The notes: generated by a model not told the origin, from the letters alone. A stretch of DNA of 64,000 nt from Sitta carolinensis (GCA_032173965.1 JAVUNC010000004.1:1874501-1938500), one strand, 5' to 3'; positions 35,033 through 46,996 are shown, counted from the stretch's first letter. Program-made: numbers and translations.

Positions 35033-38000
35033 GGAAGCTGCTGCTGCAGGAAGTTGTGAAACTGAGTGCTTCTGTGTTTTTCCTTTCCCCCCACCCTTTT
35101 TTTTTTTTGTTTTTTTGGGGTTTTTTTGAACAGTTCAGACTCTGTACTATTGACAGAATGTCTGTGATGGATTGCTTCAAAAAACAGTATTTTGGTGGAC
35201 AGCTGCTGTTCTTCAAGGGCTCCTCCAGCTCCTATTTGTTAATGGTTCAGGGGAAATTGTCCTGAATAAACTGTTCCGTGACCATGATGTATGGTTATTT
35301 TACACCAAAGTGGCTGGAAATGAGGAGTGAGGGGCTGAAGTGAACGGATCATTGGCTTGATCTAATACAGCCATCCTAGTGCTTCCTTAATATTTTTTTT
35401 GGCTTCTCTACAGAGGCCAAATTGAGTTGTGAATTTTGTGCCCATCTTAACGACTTTGTTCCAGGCCCATGCCTTCGTGTCCATCCGTGTGGCACGTTCA
35501 CAGTGGGGCTGGGTTTGCCAGCAGCTTTCCCAGCCTCTGGGAATGGCTCTCCTTTTCCTGGCTGGCCATCAGGTGTTTACTCTGGCCACGAGCAGCCTTC
35601 CTGCAGTGGGTGGCAACAGCAAACTCACACACTGTCCAGCCTGGGATGGTGTGAGGCTGAAAGGGAGAGAGAGCTCTGCTGTCCCCCAGGGAGATTTTGT
35701 GCCATCAGAACCATTCGTGGCTCCTGCCACTGAGATGAGGAGTGAGATGGCACAGCTTGAGCTGCTGGCTCTGCTGTCCACAATAAGTGCTGGGAATGGC
35801 CAGAAGAGGCGTTTGTGGATTGCTCATCCATTAACACCTCTCAGCATCTATTACCCAAACGGTCCCTGAAGTGAGCTGGAACCAGTTCCAGGAGTTGGAA
35901 CCAGTCTGATCTTTGGGATGAGATGGCTGGGAGACAGCAGCTTGTGTTGGAAGCAGTTCCTTCATCTGCATGAGCCTTGTGCTGGCACCGTGGCCCATTT
36001 CTCGAGGACATTTGGCCCCTCTTCCCTACAAAAATAGCTGCTGTGTGTCGGAGATTCCTGCCTGGAGGGTTTGGGAGCCAGAGGAGCTCCAGCCTTTCCA
36101 GAAGTGCCCTCTCTGCTGACATTTGGATTCCCTGCACCCTGTGCTGTGGGCAGGCAGGAGGGATTGCATGGTGAGGGTTTTTTGGGTGATCTCTGGAGCG
36201 CAGGGTTTATCCACAATATCCATGGTTTCTCTGGGAATTTTCCCTCCTGCCCATAGAATCACATTTGTGATGTGAACTAAAGACCAGCTCTGTCCTGAAC
36301 ATCCTGCTGCCAGTCCAGGGAAGCTGTTAAACCATTAACTCTCCAAAAACTTGGCTGCTTTCAGGTGCTCAGTGACAGCACCAGTCTCACCACTCGTGGC
36401 TCAAGCATTTGGGCTTGGTGTGATTGCAGCAGACAGATTGTCTCAAAGCCTCAAGGTATTAATTGGCTTTCATGTTTGATACCAGTTAATGAAAATTTCC
36501 TTTAAAAGACACATTGCTTAGCATTAGATGCTCTTTAATGTTGTCAGAGGGTTCTAATAAAACAGGGCTTTGGCATCTGCTCTTACCCATCAGTCTTCCA
36601 ATAACTGTTGGATCCATCAGCTGTTTGCTCTCAGATTTGAGGGGTGCAGCTCACCAAAGCACAAACTCTGGATAAATGGTCTGAAAATAGGGAACTGAGG
36701 CTCTTCATGGGGTACTGGAGAACCCCTTGGAAAACTGAAGGCAGGAATCAAACAGTAAGAATTCATCTTCATTCGTGCTGCTGTTCCCAGAACTCATGGG
36801 GACATGTGGACACCACAGATATTTTTCTCAAAATACCATGCTGAGAATTGCAGGGCCATTAAAGCACTTGACTGAATTAATAATCATTCCAGCTCTTTCT
36901 CCAGCTAAGAGGACACTGTTAGGTTCAGGAGAGCAGCTGGGAAGTGCATTTGGACCAGGCTTTAAGCTTGACAGGTTTTGGGTTTCAAAGGCATTTTAAA
37001 AATGCTCCCCCAGCTCACACGAGGAGCCATGCTTTGGTGCCTTGGCCTGGAAGGCAGCGTGGAAGCTAAAAAAATCTATTAGGGAGTTTCAATTTACTCA
37101 GGATAAATCCTTCCCAGAGGATTGCTCTTGTTCTCTGGAATTACAGGGTTTGGCATGATAACATTTTTCTCTTTAATTTGTCCCTTTTGCTCTTCCTTGG
37201 TACGAGCAGGGAGAGCAGCAGCAAAACTCCAGCAGGAGTTTTGAGGGTCGAGGTTGAGGGTTCTTTTTGACCAGGAGATGTGTGGAGGGTGCAGAAGGAA
37301 CAGTGAGGCAGCAGAGCTGTGGGAGAGGGAGGACAGAAGAGACCCAAATGGGTGGAAATGAGATTTGGACAGCAGGGAAAAAGCTGGTGAGAGAAGGGGG
37401 TAAAAGAAAACCATCTCAGCAGCTGCATTTTGTGTGGCCACTCCTGTATCCTGCAGCTGTTCATTAGAAATTCTGTTTATGCCACAGGGAGTTTTGGAGT
37501 CTCTGAAGCTGACACAGTTTTAATAGACAAAGACATTTTGAGTGCAGCACATCTGCTCTGGGATGCTAAGGAAGAGGCTCCATGCAGTAGTGCCATTGGT
37601 TGAAGAATTTCATCGCGCTTTTTTTTTTTTTAATTTTAAGGCCTGTCTTTTGTCCTAAAAAAGTAATTTTTGAGGTCAAAAGAAATGCTGTGTTTGCTCA
37701 TTAAGTTTGCAGCCCTTAAACTGAGAGTCCTGCTGTATTCTTCCTAGGATCCCCGAGTTCCCAGCCCTGGGGGCAGGCAGAATCCTCTCTGACTTGGAAG
37801 GATCCTAAAGCATTTCCCAGAAGTGCCATCGCAGAGGTGTGAAGCTCAAGCACCTGTGCTCTGGGGCAGGAGGGTTGCTGCTCCAGAGCAGAGACCTCTT
37901 TTGGGCCATGCTGCATTATTGAACATTTGGTTAACAGGTCTTAAATTGATCCATTTATTTCTCAGCAGGTTCAATCTAACCCTCAGCTTAACTTTTATAA

Positions 38001-38673
38001 CCTGGCTTTCCAAAACCCATCTCATCTCGCTGGGTGATTGAATCCACCTCGTGCAGCTGCAGAGTTAATTCCTTCCTTCACCTCCAGCTCTGGTCAAGTT
38101 CCTTGGATCCCTCCTTGCCTGACCTCTCTCTTAGCCCTCCAATAAACAGAACAGTGTCACTTTGCCCTTCCTAACTGCTGTTATTGCTATGTCTGCCCCA
38201 CAGCATCTCCTGGATATTTTCCACCTTCCCGTTTTGATAGGAGCAGTCTCCACGCTGGATGCACGTGCTGAGTGGATTTGCCATCTCCCATCCTGCCTTT
38301 TCCAAGGCCTGGCTGTGTCACTCTTCCCCAGCCAGAAACAGCTGGAGAAGAGCTTTGTTTGTTGTGTTTCTGATCTCTGGGAAGGGAAGCACTGGGCACC
38401 AGTGACAAGGCAGAGCACAGCGTGTGTGGAATGATCCAGCGTCCCAAATCCGGGCGGCGGCGGCGCCGCTTTGTAGGAATTTAATTACCATGGATTGTGC
38501 TGCTGCTTATCTCCTGTCATCCACTCTGCTGCTGCTTAATGACTTCGTTAGGCACGCACACAAACCTCACGTGCTGTGTTCTGGCTTCTCAGGGTGTTTG
38601 GAAATGTTTGGCCACGGCCACGTCTGCGAGTCCTTTGTAGTGGAGCGTCCTGCAGGGACCTTCGTTAGGTTTT
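35033..38673. other. Long non-coding stretch, with T runs and one short GC-rich spot
   Basis: Interrupted T runs lie at 35097-35127 and 37619-37631. A tiny CGG/GCC-rich spot lies at 38447-38471. The block 36420-36560 is AT-rich with several TTAAT words. Overlapping open frames at 35422-35869 (up to 146 codons) have no recognised family. Confidence 0.45.
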
Positions 38674-38785
38674 AGAGAATCCCAGGATGGTTGGGGTTGG
38701 AAGGACCTTAAAGCCCATCTTGTTCCACTCCCTGCCATGGACAGGGACACCTTCCACTCTCCCAGGCTGCTCCAAGCTCTGGTTC
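38674..38785 (-). mobile_element. Short CR1 LINE 3' end, minus strand
   Basis: AGAATCCCAGGATGGTTGGG, GAAGGACCTTAAAGCCCATC, GGACAGGGACACCTTCCACT. It lies 5'-to-5' with the plus-strand CR1 that begins about 55 bp later. Confidence 0.92.
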
Positions 38786-38839
38786 AGCTTTGTTCTTGCT
38801 CAGGAGGAAGAAATGGAAATATACAGAGATACTTCAAGA

Positions 38840-39252
38840 GTTGGAGCCCCTCTGCTCTGCAGCCAGGCTGGGAGAGCTGGGAGTGTTCATCTGGACAGGA
38901 GAAGGATCCAGGGAGAGCTCAGAGCCCCTTGCAGAGCCTAAAGGGGCTCCAGGAGAGCTGGAGAGGGACTGGGGCAAGGGATGGAGGGACAGGACACAGG
39001 GAATGGCTTCCACTGCCAGAGGGCAGGGATGGATGGGATATTGGGAAGGAATTGTTCCCTGGGAGGGTGGGGAGGCCCTGGCACAGGGTGCCCAGAGCAG
39101 CTGTGGCTGCCCCTGGATCCCTGGCAGTGTCCAAGGCCAGGCTGGACAGGGCTTGGAGCAGCCTGGGACAGTGGGAGGTGTCCCTGCCCATGGCAGAGGG
39201 TGGAATGGGATGAGCTTTAAGATCCCTTCCCACCCAAACCATTCTGGGATTT
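38840..39252 (+). mobile_element. CR1 LINE, long 3' fragment, plus strand
   Basis: GAGCCCCTCTGCTCTGCAGC, AGCCCCTTGCAGAGCCTAAA, GACAGGACACAGGGAATGGC, CTGGCACAGGGTGCCCAGAG, ending CACCCAAACCATTCTGGGAT. It shares the same segment order as the copies at 10338 and 51430. Confidence 0.96.
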
Positions 39253-40799
39253 GAATTTCCAGCTTGCTTTGCAATAAACTGTGTGGGATAAAACCCCCAC
39301 CTGCTGTATAAATATGGGTGATCCAACACATCAGGTAATTCATTTTTTTTTTGCTGTGATTATCAGGCTGTCTGGAACAGAACAGCTCCCATTTAGGTGG
39401 TGTTGAAGCATCTCCAAAAAGTGCAGAAGGCCCTCAGCTTCAGGCTGTGGGTGGGTGCATCCGAGGGAGGAGTTGGACACAGCAGCAGGGATAAGCTGGG
39501 AGCAGGTGAAGGAGCTGTTCCAGGGGGGGAAGGTACATTTGGAGTTGCTTAATTTGGCCACGTGGCACTGGTGAATGTCACTGAACCTTGCTCAGATGTA
39601 GCAGCCAGGGCTCCCAGGTTCCTGTTGTCTTTCCCTGGGTGGGAACTTCCCGGTGTCCCTGCGTTGTGAGGACTCAGTGCTGGGCTGAGTCCTTGCCCCC
39701 TGAGGTGCACAAGAAACCATCTGTGTGATTTCGTGTTTGTTAGAGGCCTCTCAATGCAGGTGCTCAGTCTCCAGAACTGGTTTATTATTCCCTGGGTGCA
39801 GCAAAGGGGCAAACTTTCCATAAATCCCCCCACAGATGGATTATTTTCCATAGAGACCCACCCTGCTGAGTGAGATGCTGTTAAACACTCTGGGTGTTTC
39901 TGTGCTTTTCAAGCAGTATTTCCTTTTCCTTATAACTTACCCAGGACAATGAAACTTTTAAATTTGTTCTTAATTATGACCTGAAGCTTCTGTCAGAGAG
40001 CAGGAGCCTGAACCTGCCACGTGGTGATTTCCTGCTGTGGAAGCAGCAAGGAGGGCGTTCTAGGGAGGTGAGAGAGGCTTGTGGTTTTGCCTTGGGGAAA
40101 AATAACGTGCCTGAGCTACCTAGGGCTGGAAACCACAAAGAATACCAAGGATTTGAGCTGTCTCATGGAGTCAGTGTTTGGGAAACCAGCCCTCTCTTCC
40201 TGCCTGGAGTTGACCTCCTCATGCTTCTCTCATGTGACGGGGAGTGCCCGGCTCTCGGCTGTGGTTTGACCTCAGGAGAGTTCTTGTTCATTAATTACTT
40301 CAAGGTAAAAGCAAAGACAGGCTTTGCTTCCTTCCACACCTAATTTATCCCTTTTTGAAGCGAGTAAAAGCTTGTGCCACTGCATCCTGGAGCATCCTTG
40401 GTTTGCTTCTCACGTCCCAAAATATTTTCAGCACTTTGTAGCCAGGAATGTGGCGAGCACTACAACATCAGCCACGGTGGTTGTAGGGATTTTCTTGGAA
40501 AACTCTGCCCTGTGGTCTCTTGCTCTGAGCTTTGGAGAGGAGAGGAGCGAGCTTTGCATCCAGGATTTTCTGCCACTCCATCCCACAGGACACAGAAGGA
40601 TTTGCTCCTCAGTTGGATGTTCCTTTGAGCAGAGAAGCGCTTGTGTACAGCCCGGGAGAATAAATAAAAGACTGTGACTGGTTTATTACCAGAAAACAAC
40701 ACTAAATTATAAATTTAAGAGCTAAAAGCTCTATATGTAAAGTAGATTTCACAATGTATTATGCAAAAAGCAGAAAGGCACTGGAGAAGGAAACCACTG
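39253..40799. other. Non-coding stretch with no recognised gene
   Basis: 39333-39375 resembles the sequence after the CR1 at 20935-21165. Otherwise unrecognised. Confidence 0.5.
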
Positions 40800-40962
40800 G
40801 AAGAAGGCAGGCTGGGAAGATGGATGATCTTGCGGACAGGATGAGGAGACGTGGAGTGAATCCCAAGCTGGCATGGCTTCTCAAGTGACCTTGGGCAAGT
40901 TGTTTCTCCACACCTCCATTACCTGCTCCCTAAACCCAGGATGTGGGTTTCCTGTCTCCAGG
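40800..40962 (+). mobile_element. MIR-like SINE remnant, plus strand
   Basis: GAGTGAATCCCAAGCTGGCA resembles the B-box region. It is followed by CTCAAGTGACCTTGGGCAAG and TTGTTTCTCCACACCTCC, a clear match to the MIR core. The 3' part fades after about 40960. Confidence 0.65.
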
Positions 40963-43900
40963 ATTTCATCAGAATAACTGAGTGTTTGTGAGGCTGAGGA
41001 GCTGGGACAGCCTGTGAGCCTTTGGCAGAGCTCAGGTACCTGTGAGCCCCTGGGGGAGAGGTTTCTGTATTTGCTCAGCACTGAGCATCTCCTGGAGCAC
41101 GACCCTGTCCCCTGTCCCACAGATGAGAGCACAGAGCTGAGAGGCAGACTCAGTTCTTCACTCACCTGCCTTGAAGTGTTTGAGGTCACCTTTGAGATGG
41201 AGGCCTGGGGGTGCCTGGTTTTCCCTGGGTGCTGGAGAGAGGCAGTGTTGGAGCTGGGGGCAAGCCCAGGACATCCTAACTCCAGCTTTCTCCTCACATT
41301 TCTGTACTGCTGCCACCTGGGAGCCTGGACACAGAGCCATACAATCATTTCAGTGGGACCTCAGGACACCTCTGAACCTGGGCACTGTCCAGTGAATTTT
41401 GGCTATCTGTTGGCCTCTTATATCCTCCTTCAAATCCTATTTAAAGCTCTTTCCCTGAGCCCTCCTAACTCCTGCAGGATGATTTTTTTTTTCCCCTGGA
41501 AACAGCTGAACCCTGTCTGTTGCCACCAGACCTGGTGTGGTGTAAACCAATCCATGATCCAAAGCCCCAAAATTCTACCTGCCTGCAGCCAGGTATTGAT
41601 CTGTTGGCTCTTCTTGCTTTTTCCCTCATCATTCCCTGCAGCTGAGAAGACAGAGGAGAACTTTTACAGCAGTGAGCACCCTTCTTCCCCAGGAACTTGG
41701 GGTGGAAAATTCAAAGTTCCCCAAAAGCCACTTCTAAAGCCACTGCCTTCTTCAGCACATGTGGTTTCTTACTTTTCCAGAGTGAGCACATGGAGCACGT
41801 GGATGAGGAACAGGGCTGGGGGCAGGTTTGGCTTTGCATGGAGCTGCAGACGTGCAGAAAGTTCCTTGGTTTGGATAAAACTCCCTGGAGCCAGGGATGC
41901 AGTTTATCCCTGGAATTTCCAGCTTACCTGTGCCTGTAACAGTGTTGATCTCAGCCTGGGAGACTCTGGACCTGTGAGCTCTGGAGATGGTACAAATCCC
42001 TCAGGATGATCCCTAAGGCATGCAAAGCATTGCTGAGTGAATTTTCCATCTGCTCCTTTGTAGCATCTGCTCCCAACCAACTGTACCTTAAAGCACACAC
42101 CTGATAGATTTATTCTCCTTGTTCAACTGCTTCTGTTCCTAAAGTGATTGGGAGATTTGGGATGTAATCCTTCGCTTTGAGAGCATTAGGAAATAGAAAG
42201 TTATCATTGCTGAAGGATTGTTTGGAGATCATTTTCTTCCACTATAGCCTGTTCTGAAGGGGAGAATACACTGTATTTTTATTTTCTCTCTTTGATTTCA
42301 TTCCTAGTGCTGATGAAAGAGAGGCTTGGCAATAGTAGTTGTCACTCCAAGCCCAGATAAAGCACGGGAGCCACTTCCACACTCCCTGAGGTCCTTGTCC
42401 ACTTGCCAGGAGGGAGCTGGCATGGCTGAGGTGGGTTTGTTCTCCATGGAGAGCAGCACAGCAGAACTTCGTGGATAATAACACTGTAGACCCCTCATTT
42501 CTTCAGGAAAGTGAGTAAGGATGAGTATGGATGCACACAGAGATTTTGGGGACTCTGATTGAGCAGGTGCAGGAGGATCCCCGTGGATTTTCCTCCCCTC
42601 AGTGCAGTCTGTGCCACCATGTTCTGCCTCACAATTGTGCATTGCTCTGCTGAGCTCTGAAGGAGCATAAGTTTAAGTTTTCCAGGCTCTGTTCACAAAT
42701 ATGCTGAGAAAGGAGCAGTGTTTCTCTAATTTTACAGGGAGATGGATAACACAGGTATAAGCAGGGAGGAGTAGGTGTGCTCCAGTCCATGAACATTTGC
42801 AGAGTAATGACTCCACAAACACTCACAGATCAGAGCAGCCAGGTTATTTCTAGAAATGCAAAATGAGGGAGAACCTCAGGTATTCCCATGACTTCCCTGG
42901 CACAGGGAGTGCCTGCAGTGGAGCTGGGGAAAGCTGGGAATGCAGCCTGAGCTTTGACAATGTGCTCTGAGCAGCTGAGCTTCGTGAGAGAAGGAGCTGC
43001 AGTGTGCCAACCTGTCATGCCTGAGAATTCACTCAGGTTGGCATTTGGGAAGAGGCTCTGGTAATTATTGATCTGATCTAAGAGCTCTTCCTGCCTTTTT
43101 CTCTCTGTGTGTAATTAGCTCCATCAGGCAGCAACATTGTGTTATAACATCAACAAGAGTTTTCAGTGTGGAGCTTGGTAAGTTTAAAGAACTAAATAGT
43201 ACTTGGGAGTGAGAGGGGAGCTATCCTGCTTCTCCTCCTCCCAAATTTCTTTTTGGGAATGATGGGAATCAGCAGCCTGTTCCCTCAGGACTGATAAGCA
43301 CAGCCCTGAAGTCTCTCTTGATAAAATCACAGATTGGGTTTTTTTTTTTACTTTGTCTTTTTTTTTTATAAATCCTAATAACAACGTGTGACAACCTCAG
43401 GCTCTATTGAGTTGATGAGGAATAAAGTCTTAATAGTGAAGAAGAGTCCAGGAGTGTGTCTGAAGTGCTCATTTTATCACCAGCACATATTTCATACTGA
43501 CAGTCCATACTTCTAAAGAATCCCAAGCCACGTGTGGTGCATTTTAAATCCCGCCTCAGCCTGCTCTGGTCTTTCCCATGTGGTGTTTTCCAGGAGAGCA
43601 AAGGAGTCACATTGGCAACCTCAGACTTCTGAGCATATGGATTTTTTTTTAATTCACAGCCCACATTTTGAAGTGAGGAGGGTGAATTTTATTCTGTGTG
43701 AGGAAGGAGCAGAGGAGCCACTGGAAGCATTAGGTGGCAGAACAGCTGCTGAGCATCAGGTGTGGGGTGATGGATTTCTCTTTTCAAGGGCCCCAGCTGC
43801 CATTTTAGGGAGTCCAGTTTGCCATTTCATTACCATTTATGGTTTATAAACAGGCAAAGTAACCACAAAGGAATAAGATTTTGGTGCAGTCCTACCTTTG

Positions 43901-44238
43901 GGGCTGCAGTTTTTTCTGACCAGCCCAAAGCAATGTGTCCATGTGTCTACATTTATGATCCCTGCAGGGTTTGACCCCACTTATCCCATGGCACCCCCCA
44001 AAAACCCCATCAAAGTTTGTTTTCCCCCCCGTGTGCCTTGAAGTTAAGCTGATTTTTAGATTCTGTGGTGTTGCAGTAATTGTGTGCTTTGGCATTTCCC
44101 TCAGAAAAAACATTATTAGGGCAGCTCATCTCCTGGCCAGCTGTTTGCAGAAAACTGGTGGCAACTGGAGAACAGGCTGAAATAGCAGAGACTGGCACAC
44201 AGACACAGCATGAGCCTCACTTCCTACAGAGGGACTGC
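40963..44238. other. Long non-coding stretch holding a 331-codon stop-free frame
   Basis: The plus-strand frame 41014-42009 is open for 996 nt (first ATG at 41197). It is Ser/Pro/Cys/Trp-rich with no family resemblance, so I do not call it a gene. T runs lie at 43340-43371. No repeat is recognised. Confidence 0.45.
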
Positions 44239-44852
44239 AAGGGGGGAAAGAAAGAGAAAGAGAGAGGGAAAAAGAGTGAGGAAGAAGAAAGGGAAGGAAA
44301 GGGAAGGAAAGGGAAAGAAAGGGAAGGAAAGGAAAGGGAAGGGAAGGAAAGGAAAGGAAAGGAAGAAGGAAAGGAAAGGAAAGGAAAGGAAAGGAAAGGA
44401 AAGGAAAGGAAAGGAAAGGAAAGGAAAGGAAAGGAAGGAAAGGAAAGGAAAGGAAAGGAAAGGAAAGGAAAGGAAAGGAAAGGAAAGGAAAGGAAAGGAA
44501 AAGGAAAGGAAAGGAAAAAGGAAAGGAAAGGAAAAAGGAAAGGAAAGGAAAAAAGGAAAGGAAAGGAAAAAGGAAAGGAAAGGAAAAAGGAAAGGAAAGG
44601 AAAAAGGAAAGGAAAGGAAAAAGGAAAGGAAAGGAAAAAGGAAAGGAAAGGAAAAAGGAAAGGAAAGGAAAAAGGAAAGGAAAGGAAAGGAAAGGAAAGG
44701 AAAGGAAAAAGGAAAGGAAAGGAGCAAGGAAGGAAGGAAGGAAAAGAAAAAAAAAAGAAAAAGAAAGAAAGAAAGAAAGAAAAGAAAGAAAGAAGAGAGA
44801 AAGAAAGAAAGAAGTAAAGAGAGAGAGAAAAAGAAAGGAAGGAAGAGAAAGA
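44239..44852. repeat. Polypurine tract of (GGAAA)n and related GA-rich simple repeats
   Basis: Only a few pyrimidines interrupt it, at 44277, 44725 and 44815, leaving an uninterrupted purine run of 447 nt at 44278-44724. The core is GGAAAGGAAA, passing to GGAAAGGAAAAA and then GAAA. Mirror symmetry makes it a candidate for intramolecular triplex (H-DNA). The Lys/Gly/Glu and Phe/Leu/Ser/Pro open frames across it are artefacts. Confidence 0.98.
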
Positions 44853-45756
44853 CAAAATAAAAGCTTTTTAAAAAATGAATATTATTATTATATTTGCCTT
44901 CAGTTGCATGTTGCCTGCTAAAATGCTGCTGCTGGCCAGAGCAGTCCCAGAGGCTGCAGCCTCCCATCTGCCCACAGCCATGTGCTGCCAAGATCCAAGA
45001 AAGCTGATTTAGCCTTTTGCTGACTTTTCATCCCCTTTATCCTCCTGGCTTTCCGAGATTTACGCCACTGCTGTTTGCCAATGTCATGAATTTAAAATCT
45101 GCCTTAGTTTTAAGTGTTCATTCTGCTGTGCAACTGGGTTGTGGGTCACATTACGAGGGGGATGGAAATCCCATTTAATCATGGGGTGTTAAGTTAGTGA
45201 CAACAAATGGCTGTGTAACAATAGGCCTGGGGATTGGGCTTTATTACCCCACATATTTCCACTCTTCATGATGATTTTTCATGGTTAAAATCAAATTTCC
45301 CCTTCATTTTCTCTGACGTGCACTTGAGTACAACGCTGAAAATTCTTCCTGACTTCTCTCTGCTGCTTTAAGGTGAACTTTTTTGCTTTGGCCCATTTCC
45401 AGATCTTTCTTTCAGCTGAGATTTGTTTCCTCACCTTCTCTCTGGGAATTCTTGATGAGTAGATGAGAGGGGCATTAAATAGATTTAGTGAAAAATGACC
45501 CTCACCAGCGTGGATGACTTTCTTCTAATTAAAAATTGAAACGGAAATGAATGAGCTTCTCTTGAGGCTGTGCAGGAGCTGGTGCTAAGCCCAGCTCTAT
45601 ATTCATCAGTGATGTGGGAAGTCCATTGTATGAAAGAATATCCCAGAAACTTCAATACCTTGGAGGATGCCAATAAAAGGGGAGATTTTCTAGTGACACC
45701 ATACTGATGTGGCCTAGATTTAAATCTGTTGGCCTAGAGCTGAATCAGAGCTGAAT
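44853..45756. other. Non-coding stretch with a short ATT repeat
   Basis: ATTATTATTAT lies near 44879-44891. The AT-rich block 45000-45350 looks unique; no gene is recognised. Confidence 0.5.
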
Positions 45757-45992
45757 TTCATAGAATCATGGCATGGTTTGGGTGGGAAGGGACCTTAAAA
45801 CTCATCCAGTTCCCCCTGCCATGGGCAAGGACACCTTTCACTATCCCAGGTTGCACCAAGCCCCATCCAGCCTGGCCTGAGACACTTCCAGGGATCCAGG
45901 GGCAGCCACAGCTTCTCTGGGCACCCTGTGCCAGGGCCTCCCCACCCTCCCAGGGAAGAATTTCTCCCGAGAGGTTCCCAACATTTCCTAAC
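45757..45992 (-). mobile_element. CR1 LINE fragment, minus strand
   Basis: TTCATAGAATCATGGCATGG, GGTGGGAAGGGACCTTAAAA, GGGATCCAGGGGCAGCCACA, GGCACCCTGTGCCAGGGCCT. It lies 0.6 kb upstream of the EXTL3 exon, antisense to it. Confidence 0.95.
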
Positions 45993-46513
45993 TTCAGCAT
46001 CTTCACTTTGATGTACGGTGTAGACTTTGCCAGTGTTGACCAGAAACTCCCTCATACGCAGCCAGCCGGCTAATCGTAACCAGCACAAGTACGTTCCCTT
46101 TAAACTTTCTCATGCAGTGAATCACAATTTTCCAGCAGGAAATGAAAGCAAAACACTTCATCTAAAAATTCCTCATCAGCTCTAGTCACCAGAGCAGAAC
46201 AATGGCGATTACACTCAGTTATGCAGTGCAGATTCCCGGGATCACAGCAGGGTGGGCAGGGAGAGCAGGTGTTCGTCAGCGCCTCCGGTTTGCATGTGAG
46301 GAGAGAGGGCCTTGCAGGTGGGAAAAACAGGGATCCAGCTCCAGGGCTGAGGAGGTTGTGTGGTCTGGAGCAACCCTGCACAACCCCAGCGAAGAGCAGA
46401 GTGCCTGCAGACAGCTGTGTGTCCACATCTCATGGATCCCATCACCTTCTCAGGTGACACCCCAGTTCTTTTGAGAGAGGACAACTGCTTTTAAGTCTAA
46501 CCATGTCTTAGGT
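45993..46513. other. End of the intron before the EXTL3 exon
   Basis: Unique-looking sequence. The part 46070-46230 is AT-rich and not repeat-like, but nothing specific is identified. Confidence 0.5.
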
Positions 46514-46568
46514 CACTAACGGGTCGTTTTGGTTGTGTTGCCTGACCGTGTGATTGTTCTCTTGTAGG
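46514..46568 (+). promoter_or_regulatory. EXTL3: Splice acceptor and branch-point region of the large EXTL3 exon
   Basis: A T-rich pyrimidine tract runs into TTGTTCTCTTGTAG with the AG at 46566-46567. Two branch-point-like motifs precede it: CTGAC at 46542-46546 (A about 22 nt from the AG) and CTAAC at 46516-46520 (A about 48 nt away). The following sequence is an untranslated leader, so this is a 5'UTR intron boundary. The exact exon start needs transcript support. Confidence 0.65.
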
Positions 46569-46761
46569 AATGGCAGAGCTTCGCCCTCCCAGCAGCGATG
46601 AGAGACACTGACAGTGCCACGAGTCCCTTCTGGCTCCTTCTGCACAACGGCTGCCGCCTCTGCATATTCATTGGATGGTAATGCAGGATGTCGGCAGCAG
46701 CAGGAGAGTTTGGCTCGGTCCCACTGTGTTCTTCTTCTGCCGGTTGTGACTCTGAGTCACC

Positions 46762-46776
46762 ATGACAACGCTGTGA
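46762..46776 (+). promoter_or_regulatory. Upstream ORF of 4 codons plus stop in EXTL3 leader
   Basis: The ATG sits in CACCATGA, with A at -3, the strongest initiation context in this leader. It reads Met-Thr-Thr-Leu-stop. Such a minimal frame with a strong start would favour reinitiation downstream. Translation is not shown. Confidence 0.4.
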
Positions 46777-46834
46777 CACTTCCAGCAAAGGTTGCCCGCG
46801 GACCAAGGGTGGGCTGGGGAGGGCGAGGAGGTCA

Positions 46835-46942
46835 ATGATCGAGTCGAACGAGCTCGGAGGTTGCGCCTGCAGCAAAACGACCGTGGAAGAGCCGCCGGCA
46901 CGGCAAGAAGATGAAATTCCCCTTCCATTGGCTTCTCGTTGA
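46835..46942 (+). promoter_or_regulatory. Upstream ORF of 35 codons in EXTL3 leader
   Basis: This is the longest upstream frame in the leader, opening MIESNELGGCACSK. The start context is weak (T at -3). It overlaps the 46911 frame in another phase. No family is recognised. Confidence 0.3.
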
Positions 46943-46955
46943 GCAGGCACAATAA
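46911..46955 (+). promoter_or_regulatory. Upstream ORF of 14 codons in EXTL3 leader
   Basis: The ATG has A at -3. The peptide would be MKFPFHWLLVEQAQ, ending at TAA 46953. It stops 88 nt before the EXTL3 start codon, a distance compatible with reinitiation. Translation is inferred only. Confidence 0.35.
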
Positions 46956-46996
46956 CATTTCCCTTCGAGAGCCTCGCTGTAAAAACTCTTTTGGTT

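Noticed and set aside
38447..38471. CGG/GCC-rich spot as a promoter
   Set aside because: Only about 25 bp long with no surrounding CpG enrichment.
38737..39343. Several overlapping frames of 130-170 codons
   Set aside because: All lie within CR1 3' sequence, and the same text recurs at 2269-2751, 10471-10771 and 51212-51872. None carries reverse transcriptase or endonuclease motifs.
44080..44991. Lys/Gly/Glu-repeat and Phe/Leu/Ser/Pro-repeat frames of over 200 codons
   Set aside because: They are translations of the polypurine simple repeat and its complement.
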